A stretch of 21,377 bases of DNA from Alistipes sp. CAG:268 (GCA_000434235.1 FR892015.1:14500-35876); one strand, 5' to 3'. Counted from the first letter of the stretch, positions 1-6,491 are shown. Numbers and translations: made by a program. The notes: generated from the letters alone by a model not told the origin.

Positions 1-760
1 GTGTCGGCAGGGGTGGCTCCTTCTCCTGCGGCAGGTCGAGCTTGATGTATTTCGTGCCGTTCTCGAAGGTGTCTATGCGCAGCTTGATGCCCTTCATGCC
101 TTCCAACTCTCCGGCGATCGGCTCGAGGTCGAACGAGATGTAATAACCCTGCGTGTAGCCGGCCGCATCGCCGCCCGCGCTGTGGCAGAGCACTACGTCG
201 AGGTATCCCTCTTCGCTCGCGCCGTCGCTGCCCACCTCGATGTCGCGGCCTTCGGGTGCGTCGGGCGTGCGGTCCACGGCCAGGGCGAACGTGTGCTTCG
301 AGTTGTCGGTCACGGGATAGAGTGCATAGAAGGTCAGCCACTTGCGGGTGAGGTTGAAGGTCTGCAGGTTGAAGCCCGTCCTGTCGCCGCCCAGCGCCTC
401 GAGCTCCTCCTGGGTCGTGACCACCTGCGACGTGCCGGTGAAGATTTTCTCCGCGCGGTAGAGGCGGATGTTGTAGTCGTATCCCTCGACGGCGCCCTCG
501 AGCAGGTCGAAGTAGATCACCGCGCGACGGTTGTCCTCGGCCTCGAAGCCCGAGGGCCGCTCGCTCGGGTAGAGCGTCTCGCCGTTGTCGCGCTCGAACT
601 CGAAATAGTAGTCTGTCGTCTCGTCTCCTTCGCCGATCGCATGGATCGTGGTGATCAGACCGTAGACGTTGGGGTAGTCTCCGTCGTTGTCGTTGCAGCC
701 CGTGAATGCCGTGAGGCAGAGTGCGGCAAACAGCGAGCAGAGCATGTGGATTTTTTTCAT
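1..760 (-). CDS. NigD-like outer-surface lipoprotein (partial, C-terminus beyond window)
   Basis: Reading the minus strand from the ATG at 758-760 gives an uninterrupted frame of 253 codons that runs off the window at base 1. The N-terminus is a lipoprotein signal: a Lys-rich start, a hydrophobic stretch and a lipobox ending FTGC with Cys at residue 22, followed by Asn/Asp residues. The mature part resembles the Bacteroidales NigD-like family. It has a short beta-rich N-terminal domain including a 'GETLYPS' segment and a 'VEGYDYNIRLY' segment, then a second beta-sandwich domain that starts with a 'YLDVVLCHS' strand. NigD was first named from a bacteriocin-linked operon, but the function of most homologues is unknown. 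It diverges from the ECF sigma gene across about 140 bp, so the two may share regulation. The lipoprotein call is firm and the family call good; no role can be assigned. Confidence 0.78.
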   Translation of the reverse strand, partial: MKKIHMLCSLFAALCLTAFTGCNDNDGDYPNVYGLITTIHAIGEGDETTDYYFEFERDNGETLYPSERPSGFEAEDNRRAVIYFDLLEGAVEGYDYNIRLYRAEKIFTGTSQVVTTQEELEALGGDRTGFNLQTFNLTRKWLTFYALYPVTDNSKHTFALAVDRTPDAPEGRDIEVGSDGASEEGYLDVVLCHSAGGDAAGYTQGYYISFDLEPIAGELEGMKGIKLRIDTFENGTKYIKLDLPQEKEPPLPT

Positions 761-788
761 GGTTGTCCTGTTTTGTCGATATTATTGT

Positions 789-796
789 TACTTTCG
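789..796 (+). promoter_or_regulatory. Possible -7 box upstream of the ECF sigma gene
   Basis: TACTTTCG matches seven of eight positions of the Bacteroidota consensus TAnnTTTG and lies in the divergent spacer 761-901. No TTG sits at the expected 19-20 nt upstream. A second 7/8 match (TAAATTTT) lies at 839-846. Either could start the sigma operon; neither is convincing alone. Confidence 0.25.
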
Positions 797-901
797 CAAG
801 ATAAAATGCCGACCCTCGGAAAATACTGCGCAGGGGGCTAAATTTTTTCTTGGCCGTGCAGTATTCCGGTCGAGCCGTTGTTTATAAGGGTGAATTCAAC
901 A

Positions 902-1456
902 ATGCAAATGGAGGAGCGTACACTGGCCGAAGGGTGCAGAAACGGCGACGGCGCGGCCCAACGGGAGTTGTACGACCGTTATGCCGGGCGCCTGCTTGCG
1001 GTGTGCCTGCGCTATGCCGGCGACAGGGCCACGGCCGAGGACCTGCTCCACGATGCGTTTCTGAAGATCTACGGCGCCTTCTCGAAGTTCGAGTACCGCG
1101 GAGCGGGATCATTGAGGGCCTGGATGGAGCGTGTCACCGTAAACGTGGCGCTCGAATGGCTTCGGACCCGCAACCGGCTGGGATGCGTCGAACTCGACGA
1201 GGGGCGCGCTGCGGCCCTTCCGGATGAGCCCTCAGCCGAGGAGGCGTCGCGGGTGCCGCGCGATGTGCTGATGCGCTTCGTCAGCGAACTGCCCGACGGG
1301 TACCGGGCCGTATTCAACCTCTACTGCATCGAAGAGTATTCGCACCGGGAGATCGCGCAGATGCTGGGAATCAACGAGAAAAGTTCTTCGTCGCAGCTTT
1401 TCCGGGCGCGGACGCTGCTGGCGCGGCGAATCCGCGACTATTTGAAGACACATTGA
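902..1456 (+). CDS. RNA polymerase sigma factor, ECF (sigma-70) subfamily
   Basis: A 184-residue extracytoplasmic-function sigma factor that would direct core RNA polymerase to a small regulon. Region 2 spans about residues 22-90, with the typical 'DRYAGRLLAVCLRYAGD..AEDLLHDAFLKIY' pattern and the 'RAWMERVTVNVALEWLR' helix that recognises the -10 element. A short acidic linker follows, then region 4 at about 125-178 with the helix-turn-helix 'EYSHREIAQMLGINEKSSSSQLFRAR'. There is no C-terminal extension. I start it at ATG 902; the same frame can open at a TTG at 878, but that adds residues unlike the family, and ATG 908 is also possible. The next gene starts 3 bases after the stop, so the pair is almost certainly co-transcribed and probably functionally linked. 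Confidence 0.93.
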   Translation: MQMEERTLAEGCRNGDGAAQRELYDRYAGRLLAVCLRYAGDRATAEDLLHDAFLKIYGAFSKFEYRGAGSLRAWMERVTVNVALEWLRTRNRLGCVELDEGRAAALPDEPSAEEASRVPRDVLMRFVSELPDGYRAVFNLYCIEEYSHREIAQMLGINEKSSSSQLFRARTLLARRIRDYLKTH

Positions 1457-1459
1457 GTT

Positions 1460-2833
1460 ATGAAACAGGATAAGGATTGGACCGATGTCATGCGGAATGC
1501 GCTCCGCGACGCCGAGCTTCCCCCTCCGGAACACGGTTGGGCGCGGCTTGAGGCCGAGTTGCGCGGTGTGCGGCCCGAGGCGTCGGCCGGTATGGCCGGT
1601 ACCGAAGGCGGCCGGACGACTGCAGCGCGCAGACCGCAGTGGAAGATCCATGTGAAGCGGATTGCCGTGGCCGCCGCGGTTGTGCTGCTCGGTGTTGCGA
1701 CCGTCGGGTTCTGGTTGCGTTCCGATCGGATGGTGCCTTCTACCGATGAGTTGTTGGCCGAGACTCTCCCGGTTCCGGGAACTGCGTCGGATGCACTGCC
1801 TGAAGGGCACGCCGGAGAGGATCCGGAGGAGACGCTGCGGAGCCGCGTGGCGCAGGCCGTTTCGCTGCCAGCTGGGCTGAGTGAGGCTGCAGGGGCACAA
1901 CGGAATGCCGCGGCGCAGCGAACTGCCGGGGATGCGGCAGAGCCCCGTCTGGCTCTTGCCGCGGTGAAGCCGCAAACGGCCGGAACGCAGCCGACCGTTG
2001 ATGCGTCGCAGGCGGATGCCGCTGCCCGGGAATCGCAGCCTGTGCCGGTCGCTTCTGCCGCCGGCCGCCAGGCCCCGGCCGGGGAGACCCGCGCGAAGCA
2101 GGCCCCTGCCGGGACCCGCACGGAACAGGGATCGGCCCGGACGTCGTTCGACGGGCTTTATGATCAGCCCGAAACCCGCCGGGCGGCGCGCAGGCGCTCG
2201 TCGCTTTCGTTCTCGGCGGGCAGCAGCGTGGCCGGAGGCTCCGGGATCGGTTCCGGAAGCAAGGCTCCGATGCATGCCATGCAGCAGGCTCCCTCGATGC
2301 CCGGAATGTCCTCGGCGATCGGCAACAGTGCCGAGATGACGCTGCTCAAGAGTTACGATTACGATGAGAGTTCGTTCCGCCACCACCAGCCGTTGAGTTT
2401 CGCCCTGACTTTCCGCAAGGAGTTCGCCTACGGTCTGTCGCTCGAGAGCGGCATCAACTACACGCTGTTGCAGTCGGATGTCCGGGCGCTTTATGCTGAC
2501 AAGGAGACCGATCAGACGCTGCATTTCGTCGGTATTCCGGTGCGTGTGAACTGGCAGTTCCTCGAACGCGGCCGTTTCTCGCTCTATCTGGGTGCCGGAG
2601 GTATGGCCGAGAAGTGCGTGTCGGCGAAGTTCGGTTCGAAATCCGTTTCGGAGCCGGGTCTGCAGTGGTCGCTGATCGGTGCGGCCGGAGCGCAATACAG
2701 GCTCGGAGGCATGGTGGGACTCTATTTCGAGCCGGAGGCGGCCTACTACCTTACCGAAACTCGCCTGCAGACGGCCCGTACGGACAATCCGCTGTCGCTG
2801 ACCCTCCGGCTGGGTGTCCGTCTCTCGTTCTGA
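1460..2833 (+). CDS. Membrane-anchored protein with C-terminal outer-membrane beta-barrel domain; candidate anti-sigma partner
   Basis: This 457-residue protein has three parts. Residues 1-67 are soluble and begin with a 'DWTDVMRNALRDAELPPPEHGWARLEAEL' segment typical of proteins encoded beside Bacteroidota ECF sigma factors. Residues 68-86 form one hydrophobic transmembrane helix. Residues about 90-235 are a low-complexity Ala/Pro/Gln/Arg/Glu linker. From about 240 to the end the sequence alternates polar and hydrophobic residues in beta-strand style and ends in Phe, as outer-membrane beta-barrel domains of the porin-like PF13568 type do. It starts 3 bases after the sigma stop. The arrangement suggests a cytoplasmic sigma-binding end, a periplasm-spanning linker and a barrel, but anti-sigma activity is inferred only from position and architecture. 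It could also be a structural envelope protein. Confidence 0.72.
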   Translation: MKQDKDWTDVMRNALRDAELPPPEHGWARLEAELRGVRPEASAGMAGTEGGRTTAARRPQWKIHVKRIAVAAAVVLLGVATVGFWLRSDRMVPSTDELLAETLPVPGTASDALPEGHAGEDPEETLRSRVAQAVSLPAGLSEAAGAQRNAAAQRTAGDAAEPRLALAAVKPQTAGTQPTVDASQADAAARESQPVPVASAAGRQAPAGETRAKQAPAGTRTEQGSARTSFDGLYDQPETRRAARRRSSLSFSAGSSVAGGSGIGSGSKAPMHAMQQAPSMPGMSSAIGNSAEMTLLKSYDYDESSFRHHQPLSFALTFRKEFAYGLSLESGINYTLLQSDVRALYADKETDQTLHFVGIPVRVNWQFLERGRFSLYLGAGGMAEKCVSAKFGSKSVSEPGLQWSLIGAAGAQYRLGGMVGLYFEPEAAYYLTETRLQTARTDNPLSLTLRLGVRLSF

Positions 2834-2870
2834 TTCCGGCCGACGATCCGTCGTTTCGCATACTTATTGC

Positions 2871-2906
2871 AAGGAAAGCCCGTGCTGCAGCACGGGCTTT
2901 CCTTTT
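2871..2906 (+). terminator. Strong intrinsic terminator after the sigma operon
   Basis: Bases 2871-2904 are a perfect 34-bp palindrome (15-bp arms beginning AAGGAAAGCCCG around a TGCA centre), giving a long GC-rich hairpin followed by TT on the plus strand. It lies 37 bp past the stop of the barrel gene, where a terminator is expected. The T run is short (TTTT at 2903-2906, partly within the stem). Confidence 0.8.
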
Positions 2907-2932
2907 GTCCTGGTGCGGGTCTGAATTTGTTA

Positions 2933-2968
2933 TCCGACAGATCAAATGTGTCATTTTTTCTTGTCGGA
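2933..2968. promoter_or_regulatory. Nested dyad, candidate operator
   Basis: Outer arms TCCGACA (2933-2939) and TGTCGGA (2962-2968) enclose inner arms AAATG (2944-2948) and CATTT (2952-2956). The two dyads share nearly the same centre (about 2950). The right outer arm overlaps the TTG of the consensus promoter at 2961-2990. The ten-base direct repeat AATTTGTTAT also occurs at 2924-2933 and 2973-2982, flanking the dyad. Such an arrangement fits binding of a dimeric regulator, possibly the HTH protein encoded at 3227; this is inference. Confidence 0.4.
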
Positions 2969-2990
2969 ACCAAATTTGTTATTAATTTTG
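2961..2990 (+). promoter_or_regulatory. Consensus Bacteroidota promoter reading toward the HTH regulator
   Basis: TTG at 2961-2963, a 19-nt spacer and TAATTTTG at 2983-2990 match the Bacteroidota housekeeping promoter (TTG / TAnnTTTG) exactly. Transcription would begin near 2995 and run antisense through the tRNA gene before reaching the regulator ATG at 3227. No comparable -7 box occurs on the plus strand between 3184 and 3226, so this is the best candidate promoter for the regulator-ribE-kinase run. Confidence 0.6.
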
Positions 2991-3070
2991 TAACTTAATA
3001 AGTGAGTGCTTGATCCTGAGGTCGATGCCGTTTCGGAAGGAGGACGGCGGTTCCGGTCCGAATCCGAATG

Positions 3071-3109
3071 AAAAAAGCACAGATCCGGAGTGTTTCGAAC
3101 CTGTGCTTT
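3071..3109 (-). terminator. Intrinsic terminator of tRNA-Arg
   Basis: Arms AAAGCACAG and CTGTGCTTT (plus coordinates 3074-3082 and 3101-3109) pair perfectly over 9 bp around an 18-nt loop. On the minus strand the stem ends in a run of Ts (3071-3076 complement). The first stem base is the terminal A of the encoded CCA of the tRNA. Confidence 0.78.
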
Positions 3110-3183
3110 GGTAGTCCCGAAAGGAATCGAACCTTTATCGTAAGAACCGGAATCTTATATTCTATCCATTGAACTACGGGACC
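3109..3183 (-). tRNA. tRNA-Arg, anticodon CCG
   Basis: The minus strand folds into a complete 75-nt cloverleaf. The acceptor is GGTCCCG paired with CGGGACT (first pair a G-T wobble). The D arm is GTTC/GAAT. The anticodon stem is TAAGA/TCTTA with loop TTCCGGT, so the anticodon is CCG, reading CGG (Arg). The variable loop is four bases, and the T arm is AAAGG/CCTTT with loop TTCGATT. The discriminator is A and CCA is encoded in the gene. A promoter lies directly upstream and a terminator directly downstream, so it is an independent single-gene unit. Arg CGG decoding fits a GC-rich genome. Confidence 0.95.
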
Positions 3184-3190
3184 GGGACTG

Positions 3191-3220
3191 CAAAAATGCA
3201 AAAAAAATTTAATATAGCAA
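3191..3220 (-). promoter_or_regulatory. Promoter of tRNA-Arg
   Basis: On the minus strand TTG (complement of 3218-3220), a 19-nt spacer and CATTTTTG (complement of 3191-3198) match the Bacteroidota consensus with one mismatch. The first tRNA base is at 3183, so there is essentially no 5' leader beyond a few bases. Confidence 0.7.
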
Positions 3221-3226
3221 AATAAA

Positions 3227-3856
3227 ATGCGAGAAAAGCAGAATAATTGGCAAAGAATCGAGGCTGTGATCAAGTGGGCAAATATGTCCACCAACTATTT
3301 TGCTCGCTATATCGGTCTGGCGCGCGGCGAGAACCTCTACCAGATCAAACGGGGCAACAACGGCATATCGCTCAACGTAGCCGACCGCATTGTCTCCAAG
3401 TTTCCCCAGATCGACAAGCTCTGGCTGCTGACCGGCGAGGGGCAGATGTTCGCCGACGCCCGGCAGCGGGGAATGCAGATACCTTTTTATAATACGGATG
3501 TCGAACAGCACATCGCCTCGCTCGACCGACTCGAGGCCGAGTGCGATCTGGTCGTGCTCCCGGTGGGTGACTGCGATCTGGCGATGGTCTACAACGGCCG
3601 CGCCATGGGTGCCGTGGTGCCTCCCGGAACGATCGTCCTGCTCAAGGCCATCGATGCGGATGCAATAATTCCCGGTGAAGAATACGTGATTGTCTGCCAA
3701 AAAATTGTAACTTTGCGAATAGTTCGGGCCGCCGATGCGGAGGGAAAATACCGCCTCGTGCCCGGTGATCGGGAGAATTTCGATGACATCGTAGTGAATG
3801 CCAGCGATATAACCTCGGTTTACAAGGTGAAGGGCAAGTTGATCATAAACAGTTGA
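3227..3856 (+). CDS. HTH transcriptional regulator with S24/LexA-like C-terminal domain lacking peptidase residues
   Basis: A 209-residue protein. Residues about 8-72 resemble a phage-repressor-type helix-turn-helix ('NYFARYIGLARGENLYQIKRG...ISLNVADRIVSKFPQIDKLWLLTGEG'). Residues about 110-205 resemble the S24 fold of LexA/CI repressors. In LexA the nucleophile sits in a 'DSM' motif; here the equivalent is G124-R125-A126-M127, with Ala in place of Ser. The Lys of the dyad appears to be Arg (R164 in 'VTLRIV'). Self-cleavage is therefore not expected, and the domain may serve for dimerisation or ligand sensing. ATG 3227 follows an A-rich leader typical of this phylum. The stop overlaps the ribE start region by only two spacer bases, so the two are co-transcribed and the regulator may control ribE or itself. 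Targets are unknown. Confidence 0.82.
   Translation: MREKQNNWQRIEAVIKWANMSTNYFARYIGLARGENLYQIKRGNNGISLNVADRIVSKFPQIDKLWLLTGEGQMFADARQRGMQIPFYNTDVEQHIASLDRLEAECDLVVLPVGDCDLAMVYNGRAMGAVVPPGTIVLLKAIDADAIIPGEEYVIVCQKIVTLRIVRAADAEGKYRLVPGDRENFDDIVVNASDITSVYKVKGKLIINS
3708..3715 (+). promoter_or_regulatory. Possible internal promoter for ribE
   Basis: TAACTTTG matches TAnnTTTG exactly and lies in a locally AT-rich stretch inside the regulator gene, about 145 bp before the ribE ATG. A TTG ends at 3692, giving a 15-nt spacer, which is short. It could give ribE expression independent of the regulator promoter; a chance match is also possible. Confidence 0.25.
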
Positions 3857-3858
3857 GT

Positions 3859-4455
3859 ATGTTTTCAGGCATCGTGGAGGGCATGGGCGAGGTGGTCTCG
3901 ATCCGTGCCGACCGTCAGAACAAGGACTTTACGCTTCGGGCAGACTTCTGCCGGGATTTGAAAATCGATCAGAGCATCGCCCACAACGGCGTATGCCTGA
4001 CGGTCGTGGACATCAAGGACGACACCTATACCGTGACGGCCATGAAGGAGACGCTCGACCGCAGCAACCTCGGCCTGCTCCGGGAGGGCGACCTGGTGAA
4101 CCTCGAACGCTCGATGAAGCCCGATGCGCTGCTCGACGGCCACATCGTGCAGGGTCATGTCGATCAGACGGCCGTCTGCACGGCCAAGGAGGATGCCGAC
4201 GGAAGCTGGTACTTCACCTTCGAGTACGAGCCTCAGGGCGAGGGCCTCTGTACGGTGGAGAAGGGTTCGGTGACGGTCAATGGCGTGAGTCTGACGGTCT
4301 GCGACTCGAAGGAGTCGTCGTTCCGCGTGGCGATCATCCCCTACACGTTCGAGCATACGAATTTCTGCCGCATCGGCGTGGGGTCGGTCGTGAACCTCGA
4401 ATTCGACATCGTGGGCAAGTACATCGCCCGTCTGATGCGCAACTACATGAAGTGA
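3859..4455 (+). CDS. ribE: Riboflavin synthase, alpha subunit (lumazine-binding)
   Basis: Catalyses dismutation of two 6,7-dimethyl-8-ribityllumazine molecules to riboflavin and the pyrimidinedione, the last step of riboflavin synthesis, in the cytoplasm. The 198-residue product shows the family's internal duplication: lumazine-binding repeat one from MFSGIVEG to about residue 95 with 'NGVCLTV' (C46), and repeat two from 'GHIVQGHVD' (H100) with 'VNGVSLTV' (S144). These align with E. coli C48, H102 and S146. Start ATG 3859 gives the canonical MFSG terminus; a TTG six bases upstream is in frame but unneeded. It sits 2 bases after the regulator stop and 4 bases before the kinase start. No FMN riboswitch is visible upstream. 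The other rib genes are not in the window. In some genomes this enzyme is called RibC. Confidence 0.96.
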   Translation: MFSGIVEGMGEVVSIRADRQNKDFTLRADFCRDLKIDQSIAHNGVCLTVVDIKDDTYTVTAMKETLDRSNLGLLREGDLVNLERSMKPDALLDGHIVQGHVDQTAVCTAKEDADGSWYFTFEYEPQGEGLCTVEKGSVTVNGVSLTVCDSKESSFRVAIIPYTFEHTNFCRIGVGSVVNLEFDIVGKYIARLMRNYMK

Positions 4456-4459
4456 CGCC

Positions 4460-5524
4460 ATGATTACGATCAAAACCAAGGAGGCCGCATCGGTCTGGAT
4501 CGGCCTGCTGGCCACGGCCATCGCGGCCGGGCTGCTTTTTGCGATGGAGGCGAAGGGGGTGCAGGTCCGCTGGATCGCAGCGGTCGTCGTGCTGCTGTGC
4601 ACCTTCACAGCCGTGATGCTCATTTCGCTGTTCATCATCCGCAAGTATGTGGCCTACAAGCTCAAGCCGATCTATTCGATCGTCCTCTCGCGCAACGTGC
4701 ATACCGACGAGATCTTCACCGAACTCAAGGACAAGAAGGTCGAGAACATCGGCGAGGAGCTGACAGCCTGGGCCGACACGAACGATCGGGAGATCGCCCG
4801 CCTGAAGGAGGCCGAGCACTTCCGCAAGCAGTATCTGGGCAATGTGGCGCACGAGCTGAAGACCCCGATCTTCAACGTGCAGGGCTATATCTCGACCCTG
4901 CTGGACGGCGGTCTGGAGGATGAGCTGATCAACCGCAAGTACCTCGAGCGTGCCGAGAAGAGCATCGACCGTCTGATCAATATCGTCAATGACCTCGATA
5001 CGATCTCGAAACTCGAGAGCAGCATGAACCGGCTCGATATGGAGCGCTTCGACATCGTGGCGCTGGCCAAGGAGATCGCCGACCAGGCCGAGATGGAGGC
5101 CGACCGCAAGGGGATCAAGATCTCGGTCAAGGGGGCCGACAACCTGCCGTCACCGTTCTGGGTGCTGGCCGACAAACACTACATCGGACAGGTACTGGTC
5201 AATCTGATCATCAATTCGATCCACTACGGCAAGGAGGGCGGCACGACGCGCATCCGCTTCCGCGACATGCTCGACAAGATCCTGGTCGAGGTCGAGGACA
5301 ACGGGCAGGGCATCGGCAAGGAGGATCAGCCGCGGGTCTTCGAGCGTTTCTACCGCACGGACAAGGGCCGCTCGCGCGAGCAGGGCGGTACGGGGCTCGG
5401 CCTGGCGATCGTCAAGCACATCGTCGAGGCGCATGGCGAGCGGATCTCCGTGCGCAGCGAACTGGGCGTGGGCAGCACCTTCTCCTTCACGCTCAAGAAG
5501 GTCAATCTGCAGGACATCCGGTAA
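4460..5524 (+). CDS. Sensor histidine kinase (PhoR/BaeS type) with minimal extracytoplasmic domain
   Basis: A 354-residue membrane histidine kinase. Two hydrophobic helices (about residues 11-30 and 38-60) are separated by only some seven residues, so there is no periplasmic sensing domain of note. A short linker (61-118) leads to the HisKA dimerisation domain with H-box 'NVAHELKTP' (phospho-acceptor H131). The HATPase domain has an N box 'LVNLIINSI' (N248, N252), G1 'DNGQG' (280-284), F box 'FERFYR' and G2 'GGTGLGLAIV' (309-318). All catalytic motifs are intact. The gene starts 4 bases after ribE. No response regulator lies in the window, so its partner must be elsewhere. The signal may be within the membrane or delivered by a partner protein. 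The link to riboflavin synthase is positional only. Confidence 0.92.
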   Translation: MITIKTKEAASVWIGLLATAIAAGLLFAMEAKGVQVRWIAAVVVLLCTFTAVMLISLFIIRKYVAYKLKPIYSIVLSRNVHTDEIFTELKDKKVENIGEELTAWADTNDREIARLKEAEHFRKQYLGNVAHELKTPIFNVQGYISTLLDGGLEDELINRKYLERAEKSIDRLINIVNDLDTISKLESSMNRLDMERFDIVALAKEIADQAEMEADRKGIKISVKGADNLPSPFWVLADKHYIGQVLVNLIINSIHYGKEGGTTRIRFRDMLDKILVEVEDNGQGIGKEDQPRVFERFYRTDKGRSREQGGTGLGLAIVKHIVEAHGERISVRSELGVGSTFSFTLKKVNLQDIR

Positions 5525-5606
5525 TCCGTCCGCCAGGAAACCGGGTGCGGAACATGGATTCCGGCCGCGGACGCTCCGGCGGCGTGTAACGATTAAACTT
5601 CGATAA

Positions 5607-6491
5607 ATGATACAACCTTTGAGCATAGTCTGGGACTTCGATCCGGTGCTCCTCAGCATCGGCACGTTCGATATCCGTTATTACGGGCTGATGTGGGCCC
5701 TGGCCATCCTGATCGGCGCCTGGTTCTTCGACAACTTCTGCAAACGCGAAGGACTGTCGCAGGAGGTCTCCGGCTCGATCTTCATCTACGGTACGCTGGC
5801 CACGATCCTCGGAGCCCGCCTCGGGCACTGCCTCTTCTACGATCCGGTGGAGTACCTCTCCCGGCCGTGGACCATCATCACGGGCTTCCGCGACGGCGGC
5901 ATGGCCAGCCACGGCGCCGCAATCGGCCTGCTGATCGGCCTGTGGCTCTTCTCGCGCAAGAACCGCCTGCCCTATATCTGGTCGCTCGACCGCATCATGA
6001 TCGCCGTCGGTGTGGGCGGGGCCATCGTGCGCATGGGCAACCTCTTCAACTCCGAGATCTTCGGTACGGCCACGACGCTTCCCTGGGGCTTCGAGTTCGT
6101 CCGTTCGGCCAAGTGGGTGCACGAGTTCGCTCCGGCAGCGGTACACCCTACGCAGATTTACGAGGCGCTGTGTTACCTTGTGACCTTCGGCATCCTCTGC
6201 TGGCTTTATTACGGCCGCGACATGGCGCGCCGCCGTCCCGGTGTACTGTTCGGCATCGGATTGATCGGGGTCTTCCTTACGCGTTTCTTCATCGAATTCA
6301 TCAAGACCGAGCAGGAGGCCTTCGAGGTGGGCTGGACGCTCGACATGGGACAGTGGCTCAGCATCCCGTTCATCCTGTTGGGTTTCTTCATGATCTGGCG
6401 CGGTTTGTCGCGCCCTGCGCTGACCCCCGCACAGTTCCCCGCGCAGTCGAGGCAGGCTGCGCATCCAACGCCTAAAAAGAGAAAGAAATGA
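5607..6491 (+). CDS. lgt: Prolipoprotein diacylglyceryl transferase
   Basis: Transfers diacylglycerol from phosphatidylglycerol to the lipobox Cys of prolipoproteins, the first step of lipoprotein maturation, in the inner membrane. The 294-residue protein has the expected polytopic profile with about seven hydrophobic helices. It carries the family motifs: an early 'IRYYGLMWALA' segment, 'GGMASHGAA' (H102), the signature 'GGAIVRMGNLFNSEIFG' (R142, N145, E150), and 'HPTQIYEAL' (180-188). The C-terminus has an extra polar, basic tail ending KKRKK. It lies 82 bp after the kinase, and its stop overlaps the next start (ATGA at 6488-6491), indicating translational coupling to the HU/SPOR gene. Its substrates include the lipoproteins encoded at 1-760 and 16740-18317. 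Confidence 0.96.
   Translation: MIQPLSIVWDFDPVLLSIGTFDIRYYGLMWALAILIGAWFFDNFCKREGLSQEVSGSIFIYGTLATILGARLGHCLFYDPVEYLSRPWTIITGFRDGGMASHGAAIGLLIGLWLFSRKNRLPYIWSLDRIMIAVGVGGAIVRMGNLFNSEIFGTATTLPWGFEFVRSAKWVHEFAPAAVHPTQIYEALCYLVTFGILCWLYYGRDMARRRPGVLFGIGLIGVFLTRFFIEFIKTEQEAFEVGWTLDMGQWLSIPFILLGFFMIWRGLSRPALTPAQFPAQSRQAAHPTPKKRKK

Noticed and set aside
1232..2695. Open 487-codon minus-strand frame opposite the sigma partner gene
   Set aside because: Arg/Gly/Leu-rich shadow of the low-complexity linker and barrel; the plus-strand gene has signal, helix and barrel features.
3227..3856. LexA-type self-cleaving SOS repressor
   Set aside because: The Ser and Lys positions are Ala and Arg, and the protein is fused to a phage-type HTH unlike that of LexA.
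3841..3860. FMN riboswitch for ribE
   Set aside because: There are only two bases between the regulator stop and the ribE ATG, and no riboswitch-like structure was seen upstream of the operon.
5527..5573. Hairpin between the kinase and lgt (CGTCCGC/GCGGACG arms)
   Set aside because: Seven-bp arms far apart in GC-rich DNA with no T run; too weak to call a terminator.
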